A stretch of DNA of 64,000 bases, from contig JAEPQZ010000003.1 of NCBI GenBank assembly GCA_016758905.1, positions 620,001 through 684,000 of the forward strand, given 5' to 3'. The position numbers were made by a program, and so were the translations under genes. The stretch's first letter is position 1; each line of letters starts with the position of its first letter. The notes below the pieces were generated by a model that was not told the DNA's origin, searched no databases, and saw nothing but the letters and a program-made list of their open reading frames with translations. This DNA is from Umbelopsis isabellina (lineage: Eukaryota > Mucoromycota > Umbelopsidomycetes > Umbelopsidales > Umbelopsidaceae). Of the stretch, positions 1 through 11,372 are shown piece after piece.

Positions 1-1156
1 AAAAATGTTATCGTCATGTATCCAAAGGAGCCTGGCCATTCTCTACTCGAGATCAAGGCTACACGGTCTCTGACTGTACAGCTGAAGGATTGAAAGGAAC
101 CATCGCTTTGCAGAAATTGAAAGGAATGCCCAAGCTTATATCTCAAGAGCGTTTGCGTGATGCTGTTGATGTCCTGCTTACTATGCAGAACGCTGATGGC
201 GGATTTGCTTCATATGAATGTATTCGGGGACCCAAGTGGTTAGAATGGCTCAATCCAGCAGAAGTATTCGGTGATATCATGACCGAATACAGCTATCCAG
301 AGTGCACAACTGCTGTACTTACTGGTCTTAGTGCATTCAAAGCAATTCACCCTGACTATCGACGAGCAGAAATCGAGTAAGTATTGCGAGGCACAGTGCC
401 GCGATATTTATCAATGCATTAACGATTGTTTAAGGCGCGTATCTGGGCGAGCTCTTCAATATATCAAGAGAACTCAACGCGAGGATGGCTCGTGGTTTGG
501 ATCGTGGGCCATTTGCTTCACCTATGCTGCTATGTTTTCACTTGGCAGCTTGGCCAGCATTGGAGAATACTATGAAAATAGGTAAACGTCTCTAACACTA
601 CGTTGCGAAAATTGCATAACTCTGGTACTAAATATGAAACATCATCCTAACAGTGATCATGCTCGACGCGGTTGCGAATTCCTGATATCTAAGCAAAAAG
701 AAGACGGTGGATGGGGTGAAACCTACAAGGTTCGTTGACTAAGAAGCAAGTGCGTTATTTAATGAATTTTCGCTGACTGCCATTATCATTGTTAGTCCTG
801 TGAAACAGGTGTATATGTTCAGCATGAGAAATCACAAGTCGTGAACACAGCATTCGCCATTCTAGCTTTATTAGACGCCAAATACCCACATCAAGAACCA
901 CTCCGTCGAGCAGTCAAGTTGATTATGGACCGACAGCAAGAGAATGGCGAGTGGCTTCAAGAGTCGATTGAAGGCGTGTTCAATAAGAATTGTAAGTAAC
1001 CATCATAGATCTATGTACGAACCTACTCTGCCCGAGCATCTATTGACTATATCACAATTAGGTATGATTTCATACCCTAATTACAAGTTTTCGTTCACGA
1101 TCTGGGCTCTTGGCCGATATGCCACTGTTTGGGGTGATAAGCAGATTCGCAATTAG
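1..1156 (+). CDS. ERG7: Oxidosqualene cyclase (lanosterol synthase), 3' half, copy A; 5' end lies outside the window
   Basis: Lanosterol synthase cyclises 2,3-oxidosqualene in the ER and on lipid droplets, the first committed step of sterol synthesis. The reading frame is open from the window edge. Exons join in phase as <1-376, 435-581, 654-729, 796-991 and 1062-1156. The catalytic motif VSDCTAE, whose Asp protonates the epoxide, is at about bases 68-88. Several QW-type repeats follow ([31 protein letters not shown]), and the protein ends in the family's C-terminal block [15 protein letters not shown]. No stop or frameshift is seen in the visible half, so this copy looks functional. A decayed duplicate follows 350 bases downstream on the same strand. 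Confidence 0.93.
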
Positions 1157-1506
1157 AAGCGAACGAATTCTGTACTGATAAATTACCCAGCTTCTTAACT
1201 ACTTTTGAACCTTTCTGAAGATGATGAAATGATAAAATATAATTTATATTAACAGTATAAGCGAAAATGCTAACACATTTCCAAGTCATGTTGTCTTTAT
1301 ATGGACTTCTTGAAATCATTCTTGTTGAGAATAGTAGCTTGTATGTTTAATCAGCTATCTATAAAATAAGATTAGAAGCTTTCACGATTCCTGCTGCTAG
1401 CTAGGCCGTACCTGAGAACAGACATATCAGTTGCTAGTCACACTTGTCTATATAAAGTACTTGGCTGGCTTGACATCTGCTTGACAGGTTAAACCAGAAG
1501 AGCACC
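1157..1506 (+). promoter_or_regulatory. Spacer between the two cyclase copies, with a TATA box for copy B
   Basis: This is the 3' flank of copy A and the presumptive promoter of copy B. TATATAAA lies at 1449-1456, about 50 bases before the ATG at 1507. The decayed copy therefore still has a recognisable core promoter. No coding sequence is seen here. That the site works is inference. Confidence 0.4.
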
Positions 1507-3876
1507 ATGATACAATTTGAGAAATACCCGTCTGCTGTAATTGACAGTGTAGAACCACCCGCCTTCAGCGATTTGGTTCGCTGGCGACTGAAGGTAAAGC
1601 ACGGTGCTCAAACTTGGCATTACCTACAATCAGAGGAGGAGCTGAGACAATGGCCGCCAACTCGATGGGAGAAGTATTTTCTGGATCTGCCTTTTGTAAA
1701 AATTGGCCTTTCGTTTCATTCAAGTTAAATCGAACCATTTAAAACTTAGTATATTACATTTAGGAATCACAAAAGCTACCGCGAGCTAAGACTCCATTAG
1801 AGGCCGCACGTAACGGCTTTGAATTCTATCAGGAACTAAAAACTGAAGATGGCCACTGAGCTGGTGAATACGGCGGACTTATGTATGTCAATATCCACGA
1901 TTGTGTGAGATCATACGTTATCTGTTAAACTGTGCAAACAAGAATGATGGTGGCTGGGGTATCCATACGCAAGGTATCTCCACCGTCTTTGGCACAGCAC
2001 TAAATTATGTCGTATTGCGTACCCTTGGACTATCTGCTGATCACCGGGCTTTGATCAAAGCTAGAGCGAAATTACACCAACTGGGTAAGATGGATTGCAT
2101 GAGAAGGCATTCTAGCTTCATATGTACTTACAGTGACTCTTTTTATCTTTACAGGCGGTGCAGCTGCCATTCCTGCTTGAGTAAATTCTGGCTGAGTGCT
2201 TTGAGTGTTTATGAATGGAACGGAATAAATCCTATCCCTGCTGAACTTTGGTAAGAAGGTTCGTTAGCTCAGTGTCTATACAGTACCATTACTAATTTCA
2301 TGTTTTATAACCCAGGGCTTTACCGCAGATGATACCTATGCGCCTTGGTAATTGGTGGGTCCAAACTCGCATGGTGTATTTGCCAATGGGATATATCTAT
2401 GCTCGACGTCTAAATCCTGAACTGACTGATTTCATTCTTCAGCTTCGCGAAGAATTATATACCGAGCCTTATAATGGATCAATTGGGATGCGCAATGAAT
2501 CATATTTCAATGGCAGATTTGTTTCTTGAGCACACAAAGCTTATGGACATACTCAATGTTGACAAACCATTTTTACAATACTATAAAGGTTCTTTCTAGG
2601 TAGTTCTTATATATATATATTGAAAATTCACATTTGACACACCACAGGAGCAATAACCTATTATGAGATGGCCGCCGCCAAGATGAATTTTCTACGGAAA
2701 TATTCATTGAAAGTGATAATTGAGCAAATCAGAATGGAAGATGAAAACACATTTTTTTTGGATATTGCTCCAGTGAAAGTCTTGAATTGGCTGGTTGTCT
2801 ACTATAATTACGGAAAAGTCTCGAAAGAGTTTCAGCAGCACGTTAAACGCAATGCTGACTACATGTGGATGGGACCTAACGGTATGATGATGAACGGAAC
2901 GAACGGCACTCAGCTTTGGGATCTCACGTTCATTGCTCAAGCTTGCTCAGAAGCACGGCTGGTAGAATATCCTCTTTTTCAATCAAGTATACTCAAGGTC
3001 TTGGAATTCCTTGACGACTGTCAGATCAAACGCAACGTCCCAGATCATGAAAAATGCTATCGTCATGTATCTAAAGGAGCCTGGCCATTCTCTACTCGAG
3101 AATACAGCTGAAGGATTGAAAACTGTTATAGCACTGCAAAGGTCGAGAACAATGCCAAAGCTTATATCTCAGGACCGTTTGCGTGATGCAGTCGATATTC
3201 TTCTAATCATGCAGAATGGCGATGGTGATTCGCCTCGTATGAGCGTATAAGGGGACCAAAGTGGCTGGAATGGTTTAATCCTGCCGAGGTGTTTGGCGAC
3301 ATCATGATCGAACATAGTTATCCAGAGTGTACTTCTGCTGTGCTCACGGGACTTTGTACATTTAAAGCCATTGATCCGACTTATCGACAAGCAGAAGTGA
3401 AGTAAGAGCCGGGTATTTACTTTTTACATTGACATGACTTTTTATATTGACATTTCGTTTGTTGAAAATCACACACGAGTTGTATAACTTATATCGTTCG
3501 CTAAAACTGGATTCATACATGAATCTATGATAGTCCTGTGAAACAGGCGTATACAGTCAACATGATAGATCACAAGTAGTCGACACAGCGTATGCAATTC
3601 TAGCGTTATTGGATGCCAAATACCCACATGTTGAACCAATCCGTCGAGCTTGTCAGACTTATAATGAAGCGACAGCAAGAGAATGGCGAGTGGCTTCAGG
3701 AATCAATAAAAGGAGTATTCAACAAAAATTGTAGGTTCTATAACTATTTTGTGCCGTACGCTTTATGTATATTACTCATGACGATACAGGTACAATCTCT
3801 TATCCCATTTACAAGTTTTCTTTTCTATTTCGGCCCTTGGTCGGTATGCGGCTATCTGGGGTGACGAACAAATTTG
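1507..3876 (+). pseudogene. Oxidosqualene cyclase copy B, degenerate tandem duplicate
   Basis: This copy covers nearly the full length of lanosterol synthase, from an N-terminal exon (MIQFEKYPSAVIDSVEPP, 1507) to remains of the C-terminal block at about 3800-3870. It is clearly related to copy A but has drifted. Several lesions are visible. The conserved GHWAGEYGG motif reads GHW-stop-AGEYGG at about 1850-1872. The region after it is shortened. Around 2520-2640 the reading frame is lost. At about 3098-3112, relative to copy A, 26 bases are replaced by 3, which deletes the catalytic Asp-Cys of DCTAE and shifts the frame. The exon for [13 protein letters not shown] (copy A 435-581) and the next one are missing before 3535. 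A one-base insertion shifts the frame near 3650. It cannot encode an active cyclase. Introns are retained, so it arose by DNA duplication and not by retrocopying. Confidence 0.9.
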
Positions 3877-3879
3877 AGA

Positions 3880-4787
3880 GTGATATGCTTGTCATATTTT
3901 TGTAAGATGTCGATACAGAGAAACCTTTATTAGGTAATTCATTATTAATAAACAATAGGAAACATGTCTCATCTACATCAACGGCATGACATCAAATAAG
4001 TGATAAAGATCAAATCTATAGTAATTGGTCTTATTCAGATAACACACTTTGGCATTGCAATTCTGGCGCTATCAGCATGCCGGAGGTGGTTAGTACCCGG
4101 GTTTAAAGTTGGCAGCAATTTAAATATTGAAGACCTCTTTTTGAGGACCCGATTACGTGGGGCTGAACTACACTAATTAAATTGGTTTTAATCATCATAC
4201 TGAACTCGTACGACGAGCACCAAAACTATGGCACCGACAAGATGATAAGCAAAAGAAACTTGCGATAACCTCGAGCATGCTGTACACCTCCTCAACACGC
4301 GTTACTGAACAGAATCACCTGTTTGCAGTGATCACACCACAACTTGTCTTTTTGTGGGGACGCCCCTTGCTCAGCACCATGCTTTTACGATCTTCTCACC
4401 ACCCATGGTATCATTATTTGCGAAAAATGTGGAAACGACTTTTCGGGCATCCCACTTGCCAAAACAGTGACACCCCGTTTGGAAGGAGATCGGTTTTGCA
4501 AGGGAAGGCCGAAGCAGAAAATAACGATATTATTTTAAGTTAAGCTGTCAAGGATGTTTGTTCTATATTGACAACGGTCTACTGGTGACGAAATCATGGA
4601 GTGATTTCGAAATACGTTTAAAAATTTAAATTAGCATTATATGGAAGTCTAAGAGCTGGCGCCATGTATGAAGAAATTATGGACCGCAAAAGAAATAGAG
4701 GAGGTTAAGGCTGCATGCAAACAGTGTCATCGCTGGTCGACATCAAGATCAAGGAGTTTGCTGAACTGGGGTTGCTAGCACTATGGC
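3880..4787. other. Intergenic region without a convincing gene
   Basis: This AT-rich stretch lies between the cyclase pseudogene and the 3' end of the wax-synthase-like gene. Two overlapping plus-strand ORFs at 4277-4543 and 4344-4538 include a Cys-containing stretch (ICEKCGNDF) that faintly recalls a zinc ribbon or LIM half. The metal-ligand spacing is not convincing, and no intron or start context supports a gene. I assign no function. Confidence 0.4.
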
Positions 4788-5951
4788 TCAAAGAGAAAAA
4801 AAGTTTCGTTTCCAATAAGGCAAGAAAAACAATCGCCCAGTTAGTCCTAGCCACACAAAAGTGGTGGTGGTTGATAAAACGCGGTGAACGCCTTTTGGAG
4901 CATATTTACTCCCAAAGTTTTGGACCTCAGCCACGGTAGCTAATCCTTGCAGACAGAAGAAACAGAGATTTTCACCATTGCTTTGTCTAAACAAGGACAA
5001 GACCAATAACTCATGAGCCAATCCTGAGACAGTGAAAGCTGTCATTGCTGAAACTGACTTATCCCAGGCTGCACGCTTCTGCAAACCATCATTGCTTGTG
5101 GTAGTTGGTGAAAAAACCGACCTATGAAACATGCCGGAAGCGATTCGATTCCAACGTCTGTGGAGTCAAATTGGTTGTTAGTTTTCTCGGTACATTCTCA
5201 CAGACCAATTCAAAGTGTTTGCTTGAACTTACTGGCTCCAAAAGTTTCGCGGGCTGAATGTAATCAAACAAACACAAAAAAACAAAAACAATGGTTAGTA
5301 TGGACTACATTGAAAATTATGCTATGATAGAGCCTATCTCTTTTGTATTTGTTACCTATGAGCCAGAAATGGGTTGTCCATTAATTCGATGAAGTCTCGA
5401 TTGGTTATCAGTTGGATGAACCCCGTTCCGATGTCGACCACGGAACCAACTAAGCAGTACAACGCCGCGCCGTAACCCAACGCGTTGGCCATGCTGACTG
5501 GTGAATACCATGGCATCTTCACCAGAGTTGGTTCGGGCGTCAGCCACGGTACTAATGCGGATGTTCGAATGCCATGTTTAAGTAAACCTCGGGCGATTTT
5601 GATAACAGCCCTTTGTCTAACTTTGGTGGTGTCGGGCGGGGGATTAGGCTCTAACAGGGTACTAGCAGATATCCATATAATGTCTTTTATCGGTGGAAGT
5701 GGCGTTGGTAGTATCAGATTCTGAGCACATACGAAAATTGGCGTCGGTACCATAAACAGGTCGAGAGCGGGGTGGTTGGTGGTTAGCAGCAACGGAATCA
5801 CCGAATGATAGCCCAACAAGACACGCTTTGTGTTATGACCTGGGAATGTACGTAACAACCATAAGTCAACAGTGGGTAATATTGACTGTAAAAGAATGAG
5901 TTGTGTTGGAGAAATGACATGGGCAGGAGGGATTTCGACCATTATGAACAA
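4788..5951 (-). CDS. Wax-synthase-like membrane-bound O-acyltransferase
   Basis: Three exons, 5951-5356, 5253-5233 and 5157-4788, join in phase to give 328 residues. The middle exon is only 21 bases and is required. With it the protein reads NPFLAHSPRNFWSQRWNRIASGMFHRSVF across the joins (in pieces: AHSPRNFWSQRWNR), the FW-S-RRW motif of fungal wax-synthase/MBOAT_2 proteins. The last exon carries the presumed catalytic His in SGLAHELL. Several hydrophobic segments point to an ER membrane protein. Family members transfer acyl groups from acyl-CoA to alcohols or sterol-like acceptors; the substrate here is unknown. Its position beside a cyclase gene is suggestive only. It is slightly shorter than typical relatives, so an unrecognised 5' exon is possible. 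Confidence 0.68.
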
Positions 5952-6344
5952 AGGGCGGTGAAAGAATATACAGCTATATTAAAGCTTAGAGGCTGTGCTG
6001 CATGCCGCTGGGCTACGCGTGGGCTGCGTTGATAATGCCTGGCTGCATGAAGGTGGGAAACCCACTATAATTTTTTAATATATTTTACAAGCCCGCACTG
6101 CTCGCACTGCCTCCCTTTCGATCACATACAATAGCACATTAATTCAAAATGTCAAGGTTTTGTCAAGGTTGTCAGATATTGACTTATTATGCAAAATGGT
6201 TTAAATGCAAGTTATGTACAATAGAGAGGGATAAGACGATATAAGAAAAAAAAAATAAGTGAGTGAGTGAGAAAAATATGATACAGAAAAAGACATCAAG
6301 TTGTGTGTTTAGGTATAGTTTTAAGAAACATAAGGTACAATTAG
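5952..6344. other. Intergenic: wax-synthase-like promoter and 3' flank of the cyclin gene
   Basis: No coding sequence is seen. An A-rich run and a short GTGA tandem (about 6257-6270) lie near the 3' end of the neighbouring minus-strand cyclin gene. The part nearest 5952 should contain the promoter of the acyltransferase gene. Confidence 0.35.
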
Positions 6345-6990
6345 TTACAACCCGAGTTCCAGCTCAAGCTGAGCACCATGCTGTTGCACAAATCGTTCGA
6401 CCTGAGCAAGATCAACATGCAGATCGAATTTGATAAGTCCAAGAAAGCTTCGTTCCATTTCATTCATCTCACGAGCTGAAAAAACGGGCGCGATGGTTGC
6501 TCTAATGACGGTGGCCTGTAAGCTATAATCTTCTGTATATTTTGATGCAATCACAATAGCAGCCAAGAAAATCTTATAAGGCGTATCAAAGTCTACAATA
6601 ACAGGAGGTTTGAGTCAGACATTTTGTTATTGACACCGTTGTCATTTTAAAATATTGAGTTAGAAACTCACCTCCACGGGCTTGGACTGGTAAACTGGTT
6701 TTTAAGCGTTCCAAATAGATCAAGGCGACAATTAACACGGTAGGTGATAATTGACATTTGAAATAGGTTTCTCGAACAAAATGAGCCAAGTGCGGCAATT
6801 GTTCATGTCTACTTCGTCTTTGTTTTGAGCACTCTAGGATGTTTCCAACATTCTGGATAGTATATGATATCAATGCTTCCGGGCTTTTGGTTGATAATGA
6901 GGGCGAAACGGGGGCTTCATATGTAGTAGACATCTGGGGAAGAAGTGGCGAAGAAGCCATGATATAGAAAGTATGTAACAAGTGTTTCAA
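6345..6990 (-). CDS. PHO80/Pcl-type cyclin
   Basis: Two exons, 6990-6672 and 6592-6345, join through a GTGAG...TTGTAG intron in phase 1 to give 188 residues. An internal in-frame ATG at 6960 would give 178 and begins MASSPLLPQ, so the start is uncertain. The protein has the PHO80-like cyclin box: HFVRETYFKCQLSPTVLIVALIYLERLK, the central DFDTPYKIFLAAIVIASKYTED block, and EMNEMERSFLGLIKFDLHV (each a family hallmark in order). Such cyclins bind Pho85-type kinases and act in phosphate sensing, glycogen control or cell-cycle entry; which one cannot be told from sequence. There is no long extension, unlike Pcl proteins with extra regulatory domains. Confidence 0.86.
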
Positions 6991-7514
6991 AGCGATGGAA
7001 GAAAGAGAAGAAGCTGTTGTGAAATGTCCATAGAATATTTATAATTGAAAATTTGGTTGGTATTATATAAATGGACATATGCTTTTACGCCTCTATCGCG
7101 TGTCAACGATAAACCATAAAAGGTGCTCAAGCCAGGCCAAGGCATTGCTTTGTACTAACGGGGAGATTCAGGTCAGGTATCCAGAACGCCCAACCTTCCC
7201 ACCCAACACCCCCCAATGAGTCAGGTCTCCAATTGAAGGCAATATCTTCAACATACTCCTTGTCAAACACACTCCTTTCCAGTCCATACAGCATGGTGAA
7301 ATGGCAACCCCCCCCCCCACGCATCTCATAAGCAAGACATTAAAGAAGGTAGGAAGAATATTTAAGGGGACAAATAAATCCCATATGTTACTAATGGCCC
7401 ATATGTTGCTAAAGGCCTAGAATCCATGTAGGTCTGGACCCTTCGCACGTTACAGATAAGGAAAGGGGATCGCCCATGAAAGAAAAAGGCTCATAGCCGA
7501 CGTCATGATTTTTA
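6991..7514. other. Intergenic: cyclin promoter and 3' flank of the SET gene
   Basis: No supported gene. A cytosine homopolymer of about a dozen bases lies near 7308-7319, a place where assemblies often err. A minus-strand ORF across it (7127-7324) has no protein-like composition. Confidence 0.35.
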
Positions 7515-9492
7515 TTATTTTCGAAGCTTTTTCCTCTTTGGGCCATGTTCATCTGCTGCCTGAGCTTGATTAAGCGCTTTTTGCAATATAAGCTGTTCCC
7601 CTATCTTCACTATTAAGCTATTGTGCTGGTTAAGGCTGAGGCTTGAATCACGCAGTCGCTTTTCGTCCTCCTGTTTTGTATGAGGCGAGTGGTATTGTTG
7701 TTATGTATTTGTACATCAGTTGAATGGAATAAAACAGTTATTCAAAACTAATCCAACCCACTGAAACGGTTTCTCTCCTGATTTTATACAAACAAATGGC
7801 ATTGCCCTTACCTCAACACTACCAGAGTATTGTTCGAGCCGCTTGGTTAGAATGGCTATAATCTTGTCCATGATCACAGCTGAGCGTTTAGGTTTTGGTA
7901 GTTTGCGTTTTCCTAACATAGTAGAAAATTCCTGACTTGACATCATGAATACCTGTACTGTCATTTGAATCACTTGTTAGTTTATCCCAATATGCCCATT
8001 AAACAAATGTCCAGTGATAAAAATTGATTATTTACCACACACTAATAATTCAGGTGGAACATCGCCATTGCTTTCTATCACAAAGCAGCTAAAATATAAA
8101 AATAAAAAGTTAATATAATATATTTTAGCCTTTTTTCCGAATCTTTCCCTCACTGTGATGCTCTTTGTTGATACCTGCCAAAACAATACTTACTCGTCTA
8201 ATGCCTCTTCCTCTAATAGAAACGTGACCTGTATAAAATCTCGAATGCTGAGCGGTTCTGTTTTAGGGTAACCAGTATCCCCACCAACGGGTCTATGAAG
8301 CTTACCTTGGCTTCCTTTTCTTTTTCGCTAGAGCCTTTTGGGCAGCCTTCATTCAATACCAAATCACCGCTTATCTCCACAATATCATGCTCATTGGGTT
8401 CATCCACAAATCCGTATTTTCTCAAGAGATCTCCGTTACATAGATCACCATAAGTATTATAGATCTGGTCCTGAGCTTTAATGTCTTTGATAGCCCGCAT
8501 TTGCAACGCTTCGGGTTCATGGAATAACCGGGCGTTGTTGAATCCAGTGCGGTGATTTAGCATATCGGCCATGGGCACCATGGCAATGATACCTTGCTCC
8601 TCCTCCTCCTCTTCGTCTGAATCTTCATCCTCATCCTCAGCCTCAGCCTCAGCCTCAGCCTCATCCAGATTGTCTTTCTCATCATTTTCTTGCCGCTTTC
8701 TGACAGCTAGTTCATCATGGAAACTATAGGCCATGATGAGCGATCCACAAACATGAAAGAGGTCGACATTGTGGACTTTTTCATCAAAGACACCAGGATG
8801 GCTCTATGATGTACATTAATACATGGAGATATACAGTACTTGCGTTATCAATTTCCAATTCTGCTGATCATTACCTTGATGATTGGAAGGAGCGTTTCGT
8901 TGTAAAGGGTTTCTGCATCTTCTTTTCCAATTTTATCTGCAGGGAGTTGTGTGTCAGATGCATGATAGCTGCAGCGGATGATGCACTGCTTTCAACTTAC
9001 CAATGACAGAGGTACCAGCCAATTCTTTCAAATCTTTTTGATCCCAAAACATGGGGGTAGAGAATTCTTTCGGAAGGATATCAAAATAGGGTTTCCAAAA
9101 CGATTGTTCGCGTTGGCTCTCGTACATCATGCATAGTATGAGAGGACTCCAACCATCCAATTGTTGAAGCTTTTCTTTGACATCTGGGATATTGGCCAGT
9201 TCACTAGTTTCCTCTGAAAGCAGAATTTTTCGTGGCAAAGAGAATAGCAAGTCGCCTTCCTAATCGCGCGTATTGTTGGTGAATATGTGGATGAGCGGGG
9301 CCAATTGATTTGGGGATTTAAATTTCTCTATAGGGTATATTAGTAACTAACCTTGATATCCTTGACGGCCACCATGCCGCGGCCAGCGTTTTGCGAACGT
9401 AAATCCTTGATAGCAACGGAGTCGGCAACAGTGGCGCCATTGTATTTGAGCCAAGTCACAAAAGTGTCTGATGCTTTGTCGAATTCAGACAT
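7515..9492 (-). CDS. RKM4: SET-domain protein lysine methyltransferase, Rkm4/SETD6 type
   Basis: Eight exons (9492-9352, 9259-9001, 8936-8875, 8803-8306, 8228-8194, 8088-8036, 7957-7812, 7670-7515) join in phase to give 449 residues. The order of motifs is that of the RKM4/SETD6/LSMT class: N-terminal GRGMVAVKDIKEGDLLFSLP, a split SET domain with the SAM-binding MADMLNH and NTYGDLCNGDLLRKYGF, then a Rubisco-LSMT substrate-binding region. Yeast Rkm4 monomethylates ribosomal protein uL23/L42; the same target is possible here. An acidic insert of Ala-Glu and Asp-Glu repeats (about 8585-8670) lies inside the SET domain, just before the GIIAMVPMADMLNH block. The C-terminus is basic (KRKKLRK). It is divergent from the BioF-like gene, 185 bases away. 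Confidence 0.88.
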
Positions 9493-9677
9493 GACAGTTG
9501 TGGACGCTACGATTCAATTGCTTTTTTTTTTGGGTGAGCCACAGCTTGTGGGGTGAAGGCAGCGGTTTTTTTTGGGACTGCTCTATACATTTTCCAGTCA
9601 GCTAGTGAACAATTCCACTGTACCTGAGACACACACAGCGCTGTCCCCGTCCTTCTCCTTTCCCACTCCTTTCTCAT

Positions 9678-11174
9678 ATGGCTCTCACCAAACAGTTACA
9701 GGCAGTTTTGGACAAGAGGCAAGAGATTTTGAAGCTCAGGAGACTAGTCGTCAACCCTCCGGATGCCATTGACTTTTCTTCCAATGACTTTTTGGGGCTT
9801 GCTCGATCCAAAGTGTTCCGAGATCGCTTCCTTGACGAATTACAGACTTTCAACCACCCACCACTAGGATCAACTGGATCTCGGTGCTTGGATGGAAACT
9901 CACAATATGCCTTGGATTTAGAAGCACGTATCGCCAAATTCCATCACGCTGAGGCAGCACTGCTATTCAATTCAGGCTTTGATGCCAACTCCGGACTATT
10001 CAGTACCATCCCTCAACCAGGAGACATTATTTTCTATGATGAACTCATCCATGCAAGTGTACATGAAGGCATGAAGTTATCGCGTGCAGGCATGAAGATA
10101 CCTTTCAAACACAATTGTGTGACTGATCTTGAATCAAAGATTATCAAAATCTGGCAAGAGGATAAAACTGCAAAGAAAACACGAAACGTCTTTGTCGCCG
10201 TGGAAACCGTTTATTCCATGGACGGGGATATTCCGCCCCTTCAAGAATTGGTGACTATGCTTCGACGATATTGGACCAAGGACGAGAATGGCTATATCAT
10301 CGTAGATGAGGTAAAGTATCTTCCGAACCGTGTGAATTTCATTGTACTATCAAATGGAAATTAAGCTTACTCGGCGCTTATTTTTCCTCCCAAACAGGCT
10401 CATGCTACAGGCGTATTTGGCAAACATGGTCGTGGAATAGTCTGTCGAGAGAAACTTGAAGATGAAATATTTGCTCGAGTTCATACCTTTGGAAAGGCCC
10501 TGGCGAGCAATGGAGGTAAATACCAATTGGCTTACTCAACTCCAAAAAGCAGATCCTGAGATTGAAAATTTGACATGACTGATGTTTCTATTCTGCAGCG
10601 GTGGTTTTGGGCACGGAGACACTCAAGAACTACTTGATCAACTATGCGAGGTCCTTCATCTACACTACGTTTATGGGGTTCAGCAGCTTGGCTAGTATTA
10701 GATGTGCCTATCAAATGTTGGAAGAAGGCGATTCATTGCAGGTAAGCACAGCAAAACGGCTTTGATTACTGTTGCCAAATCACATCAATGAAAGAGAAAA
10801 GTAATCCTGTAACATTTCAGGCTCAGCAACATGTCCTGGCTTTGGTAGACCATTTTAGAGCAACTATTCATTTACCACATGGGCAACTACTTCCATCCAA
10901 CAGCCCCATACAAGGAATAGTGCTGGACGGCAATGATAAAGTGAGAGCTTTAGCCGAATATCTCAAGGCCCGCAAGTTCAATGTCAAGCCCATACTCTCC
11001 CCCACTGTTCCTACAGGTTCAGAACGGGTCCGCATTTGCTTACATGGCGACAATACCTTTGAAGAAGTCGATGCTCTCGTCGAAGCCACTCATCAATATT
11101 TCCAATCTCCTGCTCGCGCCCTACCAATCACCACCGCGTTTTCGTCCTCTCAACTTGTCATCAGTAAATTATAA
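9678..11174 (+). CDS. 8-amino-7-oxononanoate synthase-like PLP enzyme with peroxisomal PTS1
   Basis: Four exons (9678-10310, 10398-10515, 10599-10741, 10821-11174) join in phase to give 415 residues. This is a class II aminotransferase-fold enzyme of the BioF/KBL/ALAS family: SNDFLGLA at the N-terminus, GSTGSRCLDGN, the PLP-ring motif VDEAHATGVFG, and the Schiff-base lysine in HTFGKALASNGG. BioF condenses pimeloyl-CoA with L-alanine in biotin synthesis. The C-terminus is SKL, a textbook PTS1. Fungal BioF is known to work in peroxisomes, where pimeloyl-CoA comes from beta-oxidation, so the tail supports the BioF reading. A related alpha-oxoamine synthase of other specificity cannot be excluded. 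It shares a 185-base divergent promoter with the SET gene. Confidence 0.85.
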
Positions 11175-11372
11175 ATTTTCTCGTCATTGTATTATAGATT
11201 CCTTTAAAAGCTTTAATATGGCAAAAAGTGCATTACAGGAAAAAAAATTAAAAAAAAAAAAAAAAAACAACCACAAAGGAATAAAAGGTGTTTATAGATG
11301 CTGAGCTCTAGAACCTCAACATACGTGGGGTATAATGTACATTTGGAATGGAAACTATATGCCTTGATATGT

